A stretch of 64,000 nt of DNA from Leucobacter viscericola (GTDB lineage Bacteria; Actinomycetota; Actinomycetes; Actinomycetales; Microbacteriaceae): positions 434,001 through 498,000 of the forward strand of contig NZ_CP049863.1 of the NCBI RefSeq assembly GCF_011299575.1. Direction: 5' to 3'. This document shows positions 1 through 8,772 of this stretch, piece after piece (position 1 is the first letter of the stretch; every line of letters starts with the position of its first letter). The translations under genes were made by a program, and so were the position numbers. The notes below the pieces were generated by a model, which worked only from the letters and a program-made list of their open reading frames with translations, was not told the DNA's origin and did not search any database.

Positions 1-141
1 CCGCAGCTCAGGGTTGTCGGTGTACATCTCAAGCTTCATACCGCCTTTAAGGCCGTGAGGCTTGGTGAGGCGGCCAACACGCAAGCTCCCCGCCCCGCTA
101 GCGGGACGGGGAGCTTCTGCGCGCTTTGGAGCGTCGGCCAT
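1..141 (-). CDS. rimM: Ribosome maturation factor RimM (N-terminal part, cut by window edge)
   Basis: Reading the minus strand from ATG at 141 gives 47 residues that run off the window. After about 20 variable residues comes RVGRLTKPHGLKGGMKLEM, the typical RimM N-terminal beta-barrel start. RimM binds ribosomal protein S19 and helps mature the 30S head. The ATG shares its first base with the stop codon of the KH gene upstream (TGATG), so translation is probably coupled. The order rpsP-KH-rimM is the normal one in Actinobacteria, which supports the call despite the short fragment. Confidence 0.85.
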   Translation of the reverse strand, partial: MADAPKRAEAPRPASGAGSLRVGRLTKPHGLKGGMKLEMYTDNPELR

Positions 142-416
142 CAGCCGTTCACCTCGGCGCCGCTGCCGGCGTCGTCGGTGTCGACAACATCGACGCGAAC
201 ACGATCGCCGAGCGCGAGTGAGGAGACAAGCGTGCGCAAGGACTGAGCCGTGCGTCCGCCGCGACCGATCACGCGGCCAAGATCGCTCGGGTGCACGCGC
301 ACCTCAAGCACCTCACCGCGTCCGGTTTCGCGAGTGTCAACTCGAACCTGATCTTGGTGCTCGACGATCCCCTTTACGAGATGCTCGAGTGCTTCTACAA
401 GCGACTGCTCAGCCAA
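141..416 (-). CDS. KH-domain RNA-binding protein (KhpA type)
   Basis: A 91-residue protein with a single KH fold. The GxxG loop is seen as GRGG at residues 51-54 within a GRVIGRGGRTAQ motif. Small KH proteins of this type (KhpA) bind RNA and sit between rpsP and rimM in Gram-positive bacteria, as here. The start is TTG, five bases after the rpsP stop, with no strong ribosome binding site of its own, so expression is probably coupled to rpsP. It is cotranscribed with rpsP and rimM. Confidence 0.88.
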   Translation of the reverse strand: MAEQSLVEALEHLVKGIVEHQDQVRVDTRETGRGEVLEVRVHPSDLGRVIGRGGRTAQSLRTLVSSLALGDRVRVDVVDTDDAGSGAEVNG

Positions 417-421
417 GGCAA

Positions 422-868
422 TTAGCTTTCGGTGGTCTCGGCAGCAGCTTCTTCAGCCGGTGCCTCTTCAGCGGGAGCTTCAGCACCTTCCTCAGCCTTG
501 GGCTCTTCAGCCTTCTTCTCTACCTTGGGGCGCAGAACGGGCTTCTTGGCAGCGTCTGCCTCGAATGCAACCTTTGCCTCGGGCTGGAGAACGCGCGACT
601 CGGTCTCGCCCTCACCCTTGAACTTGCCCCAGTCGCCGGTGAGCTTCAGGATTGCAGCAACCTGCTCGGTGGGCTGAGCGCCAACCTTGAGCCAGTACTG
701 TGCACGCTCCGACTCAACCTGGATGAGTGAGGGGTTGCGAGTGGGATCGTAGTGACCGATCTCCTCGATCACGCGGCCGTCGCGCTTGGTGCGCGAGTCA
801 GCAACGACGATGCGGTAGTAAGGTGCGCGGATCTTGCCAAAGCGCTTCAGACGGATCTTGACAGCCAT
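422..868 (-). CDS. rpsP: 30S ribosomal protein bS16
   Basis: Begins [20 protein letters not shown], the diagnostic S16 N-terminus, and carries the S16 fold over about 80 residues. At 148 residues it is longer than the E. coli protein (82) because of an Ala/Glu/Pro-rich tail from about residue 115; such tails are common in actinobacterial S16. AGGAG lies just upstream of the ATG at 868. It is the first gene of an rpsP-KH-rimM operon, separated from ffh by about 260 bases that hold a palindromic repeat. Confidence 0.97.
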   Translation of the reverse strand: MAVKIRLKRFGKIRAPYYRIVVADSRTKRDGRVIEEIGHYDPTRNPSLIQVESERAQYWLKVGAQPTEQVAAILKLTGDWGKFKGEGETESRVLQPEAKVAFEADAAKKPVLRPKVEKKAEEPKAEEGAEAPAEEAPAEEAAAETTES

Positions 869-1030
869 GAGTGACTCCTATGTAGTGGGAAACTTGACGT
901 CGCGCCGTTCTTGGTGAACGACACAAAAGCCTAGACGCGCTGGTTCGCGCGAACTTATTAAGTTTGCCACACTGCGCCCAAAAATACAATTCTTGTTGGG
1001 ACCAGGGGTTTTGTTTAAAAACCTGAGCAT

Positions 1031-1104
1031 GTCAGCCGGTGGAGACACGTCAGCCGGTCGGAAACCTGCATTTCCGACCGGCTGAACTGCCAGCACCGGC
1101 CGAC
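1031..1104. repeat. 74-bp dispersed palindromic repeat, copy A
   Basis: The whole element is a dyad centred at 1067/1068. The inner arms at 1051-1064 and 1071-1084 pair perfectly over 14 bp (CAGCCGGTCGGAAA). The outer arms (1031-1041 and 1094-1104) pair at 10 of 11 positions. Two further copies of exactly 74 bp lie at 53399 and 54459; this copy matches them at 50/74 and 49/74 positions without gaps. It sits in the 869-1127 gap between ffh and rpsP, where nothing else stands out, and could also serve as an ffh terminator, since a TTTTT run follows on the minus strand. Confidence 0.85.
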
Positions 1105-1127
1105 GCGCCGAGAGTCAAGCAGAATCC

Positions 1128-2684
1128 CTAGCGCAGACCCTTGCCAAGCATCTTCTGCAGCTTTGCCATCTCTTCTTCACTCGGTGCGGCACCCGCGCCA
1201 CCACCAAGCCCGAATCCTGAACCACCCGCGGCGGGAGCCGGAGCCTGCGAAATCTCTGCAGCGCGCTTCGCCGGGTTTCCTGAGCGCTTGGCACCCTTAC
1301 CCTTTGCCTGCTGCTTCTTCTTGCCGCCGTGGCCACCCATGCCGGGCACGGGGCCCATGCCGGGCACCTGGGGAACTCCGCCGCGTGCGACGGTCTTCAT
1401 CATTTTGGCGGCCTGCTCAAAACGCTGCACCAGACTGTTGACCTCGGTCACGGTCATGCCGGAACCCTTGGCAATGCGCAGACGACGCGAACCGTTCAGA
1501 ATCTTCGGGTTTTGGCGCTCGTCCTTGGTCATCGACTGGATGATCGCCTCGGTACGCACGATCTCGCGCTCGTCAAAGTTGTCGAGCTGCTCTTTCATCT
1601 TGCCCATGCCAGGAAGCATGCCCATCATCTTCTTGATGGATCCGGCACCGCGCAGCTGCTGCATTTGGCCGAGGAAGTCGTCGAGGGTGAACTGATCCTT
1701 CGCGATCTTCTCGGCAACCTTGCGCGCTTCTTCTTCGTCGAAGTTCTGCTGCGCGTGCTCAATCAGCGTCAGAATATCGCCGAGGTCAAGAATTCGGCTG
1801 GCCATACGGTCCGGGTGGAAGGGCTCGAAGTCACCGAGCCCCTCGCCTGTAGAGGCGAAGAGGATCGGGCGCCCGGTGAGACTGCGGATCGACAGCGCCG
1901 CACCACCACGGGCATCACCGTCAAGCTTGGTCAGTACAACACCCGTGAAGTCGACGCCCTCCTGGAAGGCTTGAGCGGTCGTAACCGCGTCCTGGCCGAT
2001 CATGGCGTCGATGACAAACAAGACCTCGTCGGGGTCGATGGCCTTGCGAATGTTCGCAGCCTGGCGCATGAGCTCTTCATCAACACCGAGACGACCCGCG
2101 GTATCAACGATCACAAAGTCGTAGTGCTTGTTCTTGGCCTCGGCGACACCGTTTTTGGCGACCTTTACGGGATCCCCGACGCCGTTGCCGGGCTCGGGGG
2201 CGAAGACTGCAACGCCTGCCTGATCCGCAACGACACTCAGCTGGGTGACCGCGTTCGGTCGCTGCAGGTCACATGCGACCAGCAGCGGCGTGTGCCCCTG
2301 GTCCTTCAGCCACTTCGCGAGCTTGCCCGCCAGGGTGGTCTTACCGGCACCCTGCAGACCCGCGAGCATGATGATGGTCGGTGGGTTCTTCGCAAACTCC
2401 AGGCGACGCTGTTCGCCGCCGAGGATCGCAACGAGTTCTTCGTTGACGATCTGCACGACCTGCTGCGCCGGGTTCAGCGCTTTGTTGACCTCGTCACCGA
2501 GGGCACGCTCGCGCACCGTCGCGGTGAACTGCTTCACAACGTCGAGCGCAACGTCAGCCTCGAGAAGGGCACGCCGAATCTCACGCACCGTGCTGTCGAC
2601 GTCAGACGCCGAGAGTTTGCCCTTCGCCCGAAGGTTTTTGAAGGTGTCTGTGAGCCGCGAAGACAGAGTTCCGAAAGTAGCCAT
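1128..2684 (-). CDS. ffh: Signal recognition particle protein Ffh (SRP54)
   Basis: The 518-residue GTPase of the signal recognition particle binds signal sequences and SRP RNA and delivers nascent membrane proteins to FtsY. The N domain is followed by the G domain with the P-loop GLQGAGKTT (109-117), DTAGR (194-198) and TKLDGDARGG (252-261). The methionine-rich M domain follows, then a Gly/Pro/Lys-rich C-terminal tail (about 460-518) that is longer than in E. coli. ATG start at 2684, 20 bases after the ftsY stop, so ftsY and ffh are probably cotranscribed. Confidence 0.97.
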   Translation of the reverse strand: MATFGTLSSRLTDTFKNLRAKGKLSASDVDSTVREIRRALLEADVALDVVKQFTATVRERALGDEVNKALNPAQQVVQIVNEELVAILGGEQRRLEFAKNPPTIIMLAGLQGAGKTTLAGKLAKWLKDQGHTPLLVACDLQRPNAVTQLSVVADQAGVAVFAPEPGNGVGDPVKVAKNGVAEAKNKHYDFVIVDTAGRLGVDEELMRQAANIRKAIDPDEVLFVIDAMIGQDAVTTAQAFQEGVDFTGVVLTKLDGDARGGAALSIRSLTGRPILFASTGEGLGDFEPFHPDRMASRILDLGDILTLIEHAQQNFDEEEARKVAEKIAKDQFTLDDFLGQMQQLRGAGSIKKMMGMLPGMGKMKEQLDNFDEREIVRTEAIIQSMTKDERQNPKILNGSRRLRIAKGSGMTVTEVNSLVQRFEQAAKMMKTVARGGVPQVPGMGPVPGMGGHGGKKKQQAKGKGAKRSGNPAKRAAEISQAPAPAAGGSGFGLGGGAGAAPSEEEMAKLQKMLGKGLR

Positions 2685-2704
2685 AGCGAGTTCAGTCTAC
2701 CCGG

Positions 2705-3580
2705 CTAGCCAACAAGCTGCTGTGCAAATACGTGCGGGGTGAAACCGGTGAGATCCCCGATCCCTTCTCCCTGACCGACAAGCTTGATTGGCAGTCCGGT
2801 CTTCTCTTGCACCGACAGCACAAAACCGCCCTTTGCAGAGCCATCAAGTTTCGTCAGCACAAGACCGGTGACACCGGCGTGCTCAATGAATGCCTCCGCC
2901 TGCGCGAGCCCATTCTGACCGGTTGTCGCGTCGAGCACGAGCAGCACCTCGGAGACAGGTGCCTGCTTTTCGATCACACGCCGGATCTTGCCGAGCTCAT
3001 CCATGAGCCCACCCTTTGTCTGCAGCCGCCCCGCGGTGTCGATAATGGCGATGTCGTAGTTCTCTTCGACCGCCTTCTGCACGGTCTGAAATGAAACCGA
3101 CGCGGGATCCTGACCCTGCTGCTGGGGCTTCACGATATCGACGCCAGCACGCTCTGACCAGGTTGACAGCTGCTCAACGGCAGCGGCACGGAAGGTATCG
3201 GCGGCGCCCACGAGGATCCGCTTGTCAAACGACTTGAGGTAGTTCGCGAACTTGCCGATAGTGGTGGTTTTGCCAACCCCGTTCACACCAACAACAAGGA
3301 TCACGGCGGGCCGCTCAGACAGCTTCAGCGTCGGATCGTAGGCCGCAAGCCGCTCTTCGATAGCGTCCCGCAGCATGCGCCGCATCTCCTTCACCTCGGT
3401 GACACGATGCCGTGTCACGTCGGCGCGGAGCTGATCCAGAATCGACTCGGATACGTCGGGGCCGAAGTCTGCTGTAATGAGCGCGGTCTCCAGGTCATCC
3501 CAGGTGTCGTCTGTGATCTGCTCGGAACCACTAAAAATGCCTCGAAACACGTTCGAAAAGGACCACGATCGCTCTGCCAT
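2705..3580 (-). CDS. ftsY: Signal recognition particle receptor FtsY
   Basis: A 291-residue NG-domain GTPase that docks Ffh at the membrane. Motifs include GVNGVGKTT (98-106), DTAGRLQTKGG and TKLDGSAKGG. The long acidic A domain of the E. coli protein is absent, which is usual for compact actinobacterial FtsY. It lies directly upstream of ffh on the same strand. In related genomes smc normally lies just upstream; here a transport block of about 14 kb separates them. Confidence 0.97.
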   Translation of the reverse strand: MAERSWSFSNVFRGIFSGSEQITDDTWDDLETALITADFGPDVSESILDQLRADVTRHRVTEVKEMRRMLRDAIEERLAAYDPTLKLSERPAVILVVGVNGVGKTTTIGKFANYLKSFDKRILVGAADTFRAAAVEQLSTWSERAGVDIVKPQQQGQDPASVSFQTVQKAVEENYDIAIIDTAGRLQTKGGLMDELGKIRRVIEKQAPVSEVLLVLDATTGQNGLAQAEAFIEHAGVTGLVLTKLDGSAKGGFVLSVQEKTGLPIKLVGQGEGIGDLTGFTPHVFAQQLVG

Positions 3581-3765
3581 GCCTCGATCCTACCGGCGTC
3601 CTCGGTGAGTCATCATCTTGCGCGAACGACACAGCCGCGACATTGCACTTTGGTGTCGGTTCAAACAATTCCGTCAGTTGTGCACGATGATGGCTCCAAG
3701 CTCCGCTATATTCTCTGAACATATGTGTTTCTTCTGGAAGCACGATAATTTGTTGGCACAGAGAT

Positions 3766-3782
3766 TTTCGAACAGTTCGAAA
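3766..3782. promoter_or_regulatory. Palindromic operator candidate upstream of livH
   Basis: TTTCGAACAGTTCGAAA is a perfect 17-bp palindrome with 8-bp arms and a single central base. It ends 17 bases before the proposed livH start codon at 3800. The position and symmetry suggest a repressor site for the liv operon. The spacing between half-sites (one base) does not fit the actinobacterial LexA box, which has four. Confidence 0.5.
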
Positions 3783-3799
3783 TGACCGATGGAGGTCTA

Positions 3800-5209
3800 G
3801 TGATTCGCACCGTGTCAGGTAGTCAGGCGCCATACAGGCGCCTCATACTCCTACTTCTCACCGGATTGCTCGCTGTCTGGGGTTTATCTTCGTTGGCCTC
3901 ACCCGCGGCCCACGCCGTCACCTGCGCACCCGATCCCACGACCGCGTGTCTGCAGGGTGTCATCAAAACGAGCGCGGGGGTGCCTGCTGCCGGTGTCAAG
4001 CTGGAGTTGAAAGCAACGAAGGCACCCGGCCCCCAGCAGGTCACGACCGATGAGGCTGGCAGCTGGTCGTTCTCCATCGATAAGGCCGGCGAGTACGTCG
4101 TAACGGTTGACCCCGCGACCCTTCCGAAGGGGCAATTTCTCAAGGGTCAGGGATCCCGCACCATCTCAATCGAACTCTTCAACACGGGCAGCGCCCTGTT
4201 CCCGCTGACGGACGATGCTTCCGCCGCCGCTCCCGCGGGCGGCGACGACACAAAGGAAACTACGAAGCCTTCGACAAACACGTCTCAGGCCGAGACTGGC
4301 GCTGCAACCACCTCCGCCTCGGGCGAGTTCTCGTGGCCTCGTCTGTGGCAACAAGCGGCTTCAGGTATCCGCATGGGGTTGCTGCTGTCGCTCGCGGCGG
4401 TGGGCCTCTCACTCGTCTACGGCACAACGGGTCTCAGCAACTTCGCCCACGCCGAGATGGTCTCAATGGGCGGGATCCTCGCCTTCCTCTTTATGTCTCT
4501 CACCGGCAACATCTGGCTGGCCGGTGGCATCGCCGTGTTGCTCATGGCGTGTTTTGGTTGGCTGCAGGATGCAGTGCTGTGGAAACCTCTGCGGCGAAAA
4601 CGACTGAGCCTCATGCAGCTCATGATCGTCTCGATCGGCCTCTCGATCGTGCTGCAAAACGTGTTCCAGTTCTTCTTTGGCGCGAACGTCTTGCGTATCG
4701 ACCCGAGCACACCAAAGACCGTCCAGCTGTTTGGCGTCACGCTAACTGTGCAGTCTTACATCGCCATGGGAATCGCGCTCGTCGCAATCATCGGTGTCGG
4801 TCTGGCGCTCAAGTACTCGAGATTTGGTCGAGCAACCCGTGCGGTGTCAGATAATCCCGCCCTCGCCGAGGCCTCGGGCATCGACGTAAACCGCGTGGTG
4901 CGAGTGGTGTGGATCGCCAGCTCCGCGCTCGCGGGTCTTGCCGGTGTGCTGCTCGGTCTTGTACTCAACGGCATCTCTTGGAACACAGGCTGGCAGTTCT
5001 TGCTGCTGCTCTTCGCGGCGGTTGTGCTCGGTGGCATCGGCACCGCCTTCGGCGCCGTGGTTGGCGCCATGATTATTGGCCTGATCGTCGAGATGGCGAA
5101 TATCTGGCTGCCCGGTGATCTTAAGCACGCCGCGGCACTCTTCATCCTCATCATCGTCTTGCTGGTTCGGCCACAGGGCATCTTCGGTCGTAAAGAGCGG
5201 ATCGGTTAA
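3800..5209 (+). CDS. Branched-chain amino acid ABC transporter permease (LivH) with secreted N-terminal domain
   Basis: A 469-residue membrane permease of the LivH family. The typical permease starts near residue 180 (GIRMGLLLSLAAVGLSLVYG, then TGLSNFAHAEMVSMGG) and runs to the C-terminus. Ahead of it are a signal peptide (about 1-39, ending AHA), a carboxypeptidase-regulatory-like beta domain (about 42-135) and a Ser/Thr/Ala-rich linker, so the extra domain should lie outside the cell. I chose GTG at 3800 because GGAGG lies five bases upstream; an ATG at 3782 overlaps a palindrome and has no such site. First gene of livHMGF; the operon has no binding-protein gene. Confidence 0.88.
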   Translation: MIRTVSGSQAPYRRLILLLLTGLLAVWGLSSLASPAAHAVTCAPDPTTACLQGVIKTSAGVPAAGVKLELKATKAPGPQQVTTDEAGSWSFSIDKAGEYVVTVDPATLPKGQFLKGQGSRTISIELFNTGSALFPLTDDASAAAPAGGDDTKETTKPSTNTSQAETGAATTSASGEFSWPRLWQQAASGIRMGLLLSLAAVGLSLVYGTTGLSNFAHAEMVSMGGILAFLFMSLTGNIWLAGGIAVLLMACFGWLQDAVLWKPLRRKRLSLMQLMIVSIGLSIVLQNVFQFFFGANVLRIDPSTPKTVQLFGVTLTVQSYIAMGIALVAIIGVGLALKYSRFGRATRAVSDNPALAEASGIDVNRVVRVVWIASSALAGLAGVLLGLVLNGISWNTGWQFLLLLFAAVVLGGIGTAFGAVVGAMIIGLIVEMANIWLPGDLKHAAALFILIIVLLVRPQGIFGRKERIG

Positions 5210-5217
5210 GGACAATC

Positions 5218-6213
5218 ATGGGCTACCCACTCGAACTCCTGCAGGCAATTCTGCAGACCGCGCTTTCTCCGGTAACCGCCGCGTTTGTGATCGCCGCTAT
5301 CGGCCTCAACATTCACTTCGGATACACCGGACTCATGAACATGGGCCAGGCGGGCTTTATGCTCATCGGCGGCTACGGCTTCGTCATCTCCGTCATGAAC
5401 GGTCTCGGGTTCTTCCCCGCAATTCTGATCTCGGTGATCGCCTCAATGCTGTTTGCGTTGTTGCTCGGGATCCCGACACTGAAACTGCGCGGCGACTACC
5501 TCGCTATTGTGACCATCGGTGCCGCCGAGATCGTGCGTATGGTCGCAAGGCTCGCGAACCTCTCGGCCATTACCGGCGGCCCGAGCGGCATCCAGAGCCC
5601 GAAGTTCCGCATCGAATTCAATGCGCTCTCTCCCCTGCCTGAGGGTCGCACCGACCTGTTTGGGCTGGGGATCCTCGACTACAACAACACCGGGGTCGAT
5701 GACTGGTGGTCCCGAATCGTAGCGTGGGGCCTCGTTGCACTCTTCCTGCTGGTGACCTGGTTGCTCATACGCAGCCCGTGGGGCCGCGTGCTCAAGGGCA
5801 TTCGCGAGGACGAGGACGCCGTGCGCAGCCTCGGCAAGAGCACCTTCTCGTACAAGATGCAGGCGCTCATGATCGGCGGCGTGATGGGCGGCATTGGCGG
5901 CATCATCATGGCAATGCCCGCGGCGATCAATCCCGACGGTATGGGCCGCGCGACAACCTTTAACCTGTGGATGATCATGCTGCTCGGCGGTGCCGCCACC
6001 ATCTTCGGCCCGCTCCTCGGCTCGATCCTCTTTTTTGTTGTGCGCCTCGTCATTTCAAGCCTCGCCACCGAGTACGTGCCCTCCACCATTCTGAGCGCGC
6101 AGCAGACTGAGATCGTGTCGTGGATTCTCATCGGTCTCATGCTGATGCTGCTCGTCATATTTAGACCGCAAGGCATACTCGGGAACAAAAAGGAGCTGTC
6201 GTTCAATGTCTAG
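5218..6213 (+). CDS. Branched-chain amino acid ABC transporter permease (LivM)
   Basis: A 331-residue polytopic permease of the LivM family, partner of the LivH-like protein. It shows the usual start (GLNIHFGYTGLMNMGQAGFM), the cytoplasmic coupling region SPWGRVLKGIREDEDAVRSLGK and the C-terminal end FRPQGILG. The gene follows livH by eight bases and overlaps the next ATPase gene by eight bases, so the four genes form one operon. The substrate is inferred from the family only; such systems also move urea, amides or other amino acids. Confidence 0.92.
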   Translation: MGYPLELLQAILQTALSPVTAAFVIAAIGLNIHFGYTGLMNMGQAGFMLIGGYGFVISVMNGLGFFPAILISVIASMLFALLLGIPTLKLRGDYLAIVTIGAAEIVRMVARLANLSAITGGPSGIQSPKFRIEFNALSPLPEGRTDLFGLGILDYNNTGVDDWWSRIVAWGLVALFLLVTWLLIRSPWGRVLKGIREDEDAVRSLGKSTFSYKMQALMIGGVMGGIGGIIMAMPAAINPDGMGRATTFNLWMIMLLGGAATIFGPLLGSILFFVVRLVISSLATEYVPSTILSAQQTEIVSWILIGLMLMLLVIFRPQGILGNKKELSFNV

Positions 6214-7201
6214 CATTTCGGATTCCGCACAGCAGACCATTCCCGGTTACCCGTACGACCGCGAGGCGCTGCGCTCGACGCTGCGCACGCTTGATCAGAC
6301 CCCGGGCGTATCAAAACCCGATGCGATCCTCACCGTCGACAACATCGAACGCAAGTTCGGCGGCATGACGGCGGTCGATGTGAAGCACCTTGAGGTGCAG
6401 CGCGGCGCGATCACCGCGCTCATCGGGCCGAACGGAGCGGGTAAAACGACCTTCTTCAACCTGCTCACGGGCTTTGACCACCCCTCGAAGACAAGTGGTG
6501 CACCCCAGGCGCAGTGGTCGTTCGAGGGCCAGAGCCTCGGCCGCACTAACGCGACCAAGGTTGCACGCGCGGGCATGATCCGCACCTTCCAGCTCACCAA
6601 AGCGCTCAGTCGCATGACGGTGCTTGAGAACATGCTGGTTGGGGCTCGGGATCAGCCGGGCGAAAACCTCTTTGTTGGTCTCATAAAGCCGCTCTGGATC
6701 AAACGCGAGCGCGAGAACATCGAGCGCGCTGAAGAGCTACTGCGGCGCTTCAAGCTCGATGCGAAACGCGACGACATGGCCGGCAGCCTCTCGGGCGGCC
6801 AGAAGAAGCTGCTCGAGATGGCGCGTGCGCTCATGGCGAATCCGTCGATGATTATGCTCGATGAGCCCATGGCTGGCGTGAATCCTGCGCTCACACAGAG
6901 CCTGCTCGATCATATTCAGATGCTGCGCGACGAGGGCACCACGGTGCTCTTTGTGGAGCACGACATGCACATGGTGCGCCACATCTCGGACTGGGTCGTG
7001 GTGATGGCGCAGGGTCAGCTCATCGCGGAGGGCCTTCCCGAAGACGTCATGGGCAGTGAGGCCGTTGTTGACGCCTACCTGGGCGCTCACCACGATCGTG
7101 ACCTCGGTGATGACGACATGCTGACAACCGGGCTGATGCGCGCCATTGAGTCCGAGATCGCCGACGAAGTGGCACAGGACGATGCGGAGGAAGCGCGATG
7201 A
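6206..7201 (+). CDS. Branched-chain amino acid ABC transporter ATP-binding protein (LivG)
   Basis: ABC ATPase of 331 residues with Walker A GPNGAGKTT (74-82), signature LSGGQKK, Walker B MIMLDEPMAGVNP and the switch histidine in FVEHDMHM. It is longer than typical LivG (about 255) because of a 40-residue N-terminal extension and an acidic C-terminal tail from about residue 290. Starts inside the livM gene (8-base overlap) and ends in a 4-base ATGA overlap with livF, indicating translational coupling. Confidence 0.92.
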   Translation: MSSISDSAQQTIPGYPYDREALRSTLRTLDQTPGVSKPDAILTVDNIERKFGGMTAVDVKHLEVQRGAITALIGPNGAGKTTFFNLLTGFDHPSKTSGAPQAQWSFEGQSLGRTNATKVARAGMIRTFQLTKALSRMTVLENMLVGARDQPGENLFVGLIKPLWIKRERENIERAEELLRRFKLDAKRDDMAGSLSGGQKKLLEMARALMANPSMIMLDEPMAGVNPALTQSLLDHIQMLRDEGTTVLFVEHDMHMVRHISDWVVVMAQGQLIAEGLPEDVMGSEAVVDAYLGAHHDRDLGDDDMLTTGLMRAIESEIADEVAQDDAEEAR

Positions 7202-7953
7202 ATGAGACTACTGACATTGTGATGCGCGCGGATCACCTCGACGCCGGGTACCTGCCTGGTATCAACATTCTCAACGATTGCTCGCTCGAGGCGCGCCGCG
7301 GTGAACTCGTTGGCATCATCGGCCCCAACGGCGCCGGCAAGTCGACCCTGTTGAAGGCGCTTTTTGGGCTCGTCAACATTCGCAGCGGTCGTGTGCTGCT
7401 TGAGGATCGCGACGTGACCGGTCTCAAGACGAACGAGTTTGTGCGCGCTGGTGTCGGTTTTGTGCCGCAAACCAACAACGTGTTCCCCTCGCTGACCATC
7501 GAGGAAAACCTGCAGATGGGCCTCTTTCTCAAGCCCAAGGAGTTTGTGGATCGCGCTGCCGAGATGTGGGAGTTGTTCCCCATGCTCGCGGATCGCCGGA
7601 AGCAGCTCGCGGGATCGCTGTCTGGTGGCGAGAGGCAGTCGGTCGCCATGGCTCGCGCCCTCATGATGAAGCCGAGTGTGCTCTTGCTCGACGAGCCGAG
7701 TGCAGGCCTCTCCCCCGTGCGACAGGACGAAACCTTCATTCGCACCCGCCAGATCAACAAAACCGGTGTCACGATCATCATGGTCGAGCAGAACGCCCGT
7801 CGCTGCCTCCAGATCTGTGACCGGGCCTACGTGCTCGACCAGGGCACCAACGCCTACGAGGGCCCGGGACGCGAGCTCGCAAACGATCCTCGAGTCATCG
7901 AGCTCTACCTCGGTACGCTCGCCCAAGACGTCGAGGCGAAAGCGAAGGACTAG
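7198..7953 (+). CDS. Branched-chain amino acid ABC transporter ATP-binding protein (LivF)
   Basis: The second ATPase of the system, 251 residues, with Walker A GPNGAGKST (42-50), signature LSGGERQ and Walker B LLLDEPSAGLSP. It overlaps livG by four bases (ATGA). It is the last gene of the operon; a binding-protein gene is missing downstream. The likely partner binding protein is encoded at 16362-17627 on the other strand. Confidence 0.92.
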   Translation: MNETTDIVMRADHLDAGYLPGINILNDCSLEARRGELVGIIGPNGAGKSTLLKALFGLVNIRSGRVLLEDRDVTGLKTNEFVRAGVGFVPQTNNVFPSLTIEENLQMGLFLKPKEFVDRAAEMWELFPMLADRRKQLAGSLSGGERQSVAMARALMMKPSVLLLDEPSAGLSPVRQDETFIRTRQINKTGVTIIMVEQNARRCLQICDRAYVLDQGTNAYEGPGRELANDPRVIELYLGTLAQDVEAKAKD

Positions 7954-8041
7954 TTCGGGCCAGTGAGACAGTAAATCCAGGCACGGGCGTTCCCAAATCA
8001 CCACCTTGGCATGATTAGACGGCTATGCCATAGTGGCACAT

Positions 8042-8701
8042 ATGGACATATTCGAACCAAATAATGGCATCGAAACGATCCCAAGTCCGTTGGGGAAATT
8101 TCAGGCAACTTGGACCTTGAACGGGCTTGCTACTCCTTGGCCGGTCGTGTCGCGCGTTGATGCGCTCACTTCTCACGTGGTATGGCAGTCACCTCAAGCA
8201 GCTCAAATCAGTTTTGAGTGGGGAAGGATCCCCACTTCCTACGAGGTATCTGACTGCTGGGCAGGAATCTGGCGGGTTGAAGCTCAACAGGTGGTTACAG
8301 GCTTACGCCTTACTTTTCAGGCGCCGCCAATCGGTCCCGAATGGGAAGGGGGACACAATTCAGGCGAGCATTTAGTCGCGGCACGTTATTCCGATCCCAC
8401 GACAAACGTCTCAATAGGCACCGCCGACCTCGAGATTCTTCAATATCGAGTAAGTAAGACACTACTTCCCCCCTTGCCAGACCACTGGAAGGAACCATTG
8501 AGTGGCTATTCTTCGCCTTTTGAACCATATCTGGCTTCAACTCCAGGCATGATTTGGGATTTGCCAACTTTGAACCCGAACGACTCCGTAGAGTTTCATG
8601 TAATCATTGCGTGGGATCCTGATCCAGATTCAGTCATTTCATGGCTCGCCGTTGATGAACCGATCCTGAACGTAAAAACCGCTCTCTACAGATCCCTGTA
8701 A
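8042..8701 (+). CDS. Hypothetical protein, AT-richer than its neighbours
   Basis: I do not recognise this 219-residue protein. It is rich in Trp and Pro and has no signal peptide or membrane segment. Its composition is visibly less GC-rich than flanking genes and it uses A/T-ending codons often, suggesting transfer. ATG at 8042 was preferred; GTG at 8033 is in frame, and neither has a clear ribosome binding site. The near-identical 10-mers AGTTCGGGCC/AGTTCGGCCC lie at 7952, 8714 and 8775 around it. It separates the liv operon from the TauE gene. Confidence 0.6.
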   Translation: MDIFEPNNGIETIPSPLGKFQATWTLNGLATPWPVVSRVDALTSHVVWQSPQAAQISFEWGRIPTSYEVSDCWAGIWRVEAQQVVTGLRLTFQAPPIGPEWEGGHNSGEHLVAARYSDPTTNVSIGTADLEILQYRVSKTLLPPLPDHWKEPLSGYSSPFEPYLASTPGMIWDLPTLNPNDSVEFHVIIAWDPDPDSVISWLAVDEPILNVKTALYRSL

Positions 8702-8772
8702 CCGAAATTCTGCAGTTCGGCCCGTGTAACTGGTCGACTAGATAACCATGTCTGATGAACCGAAGTTGACTT

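Noticed and set aside
1329..2708. A 459-codon plus-strand frame opposite ffh
   Set aside because: It lies wholly within the strong ffh gene; its composition follows from the GC-rich third positions of ffh and it has no family match.
3766..3782. Possible LexA (SOS) box
   Set aside because: The actinobacterial consensus TCGAAC-N4-GTTCGA has a four-base spacer; here the spacer is one base. Kept only as an unassigned palindrome.
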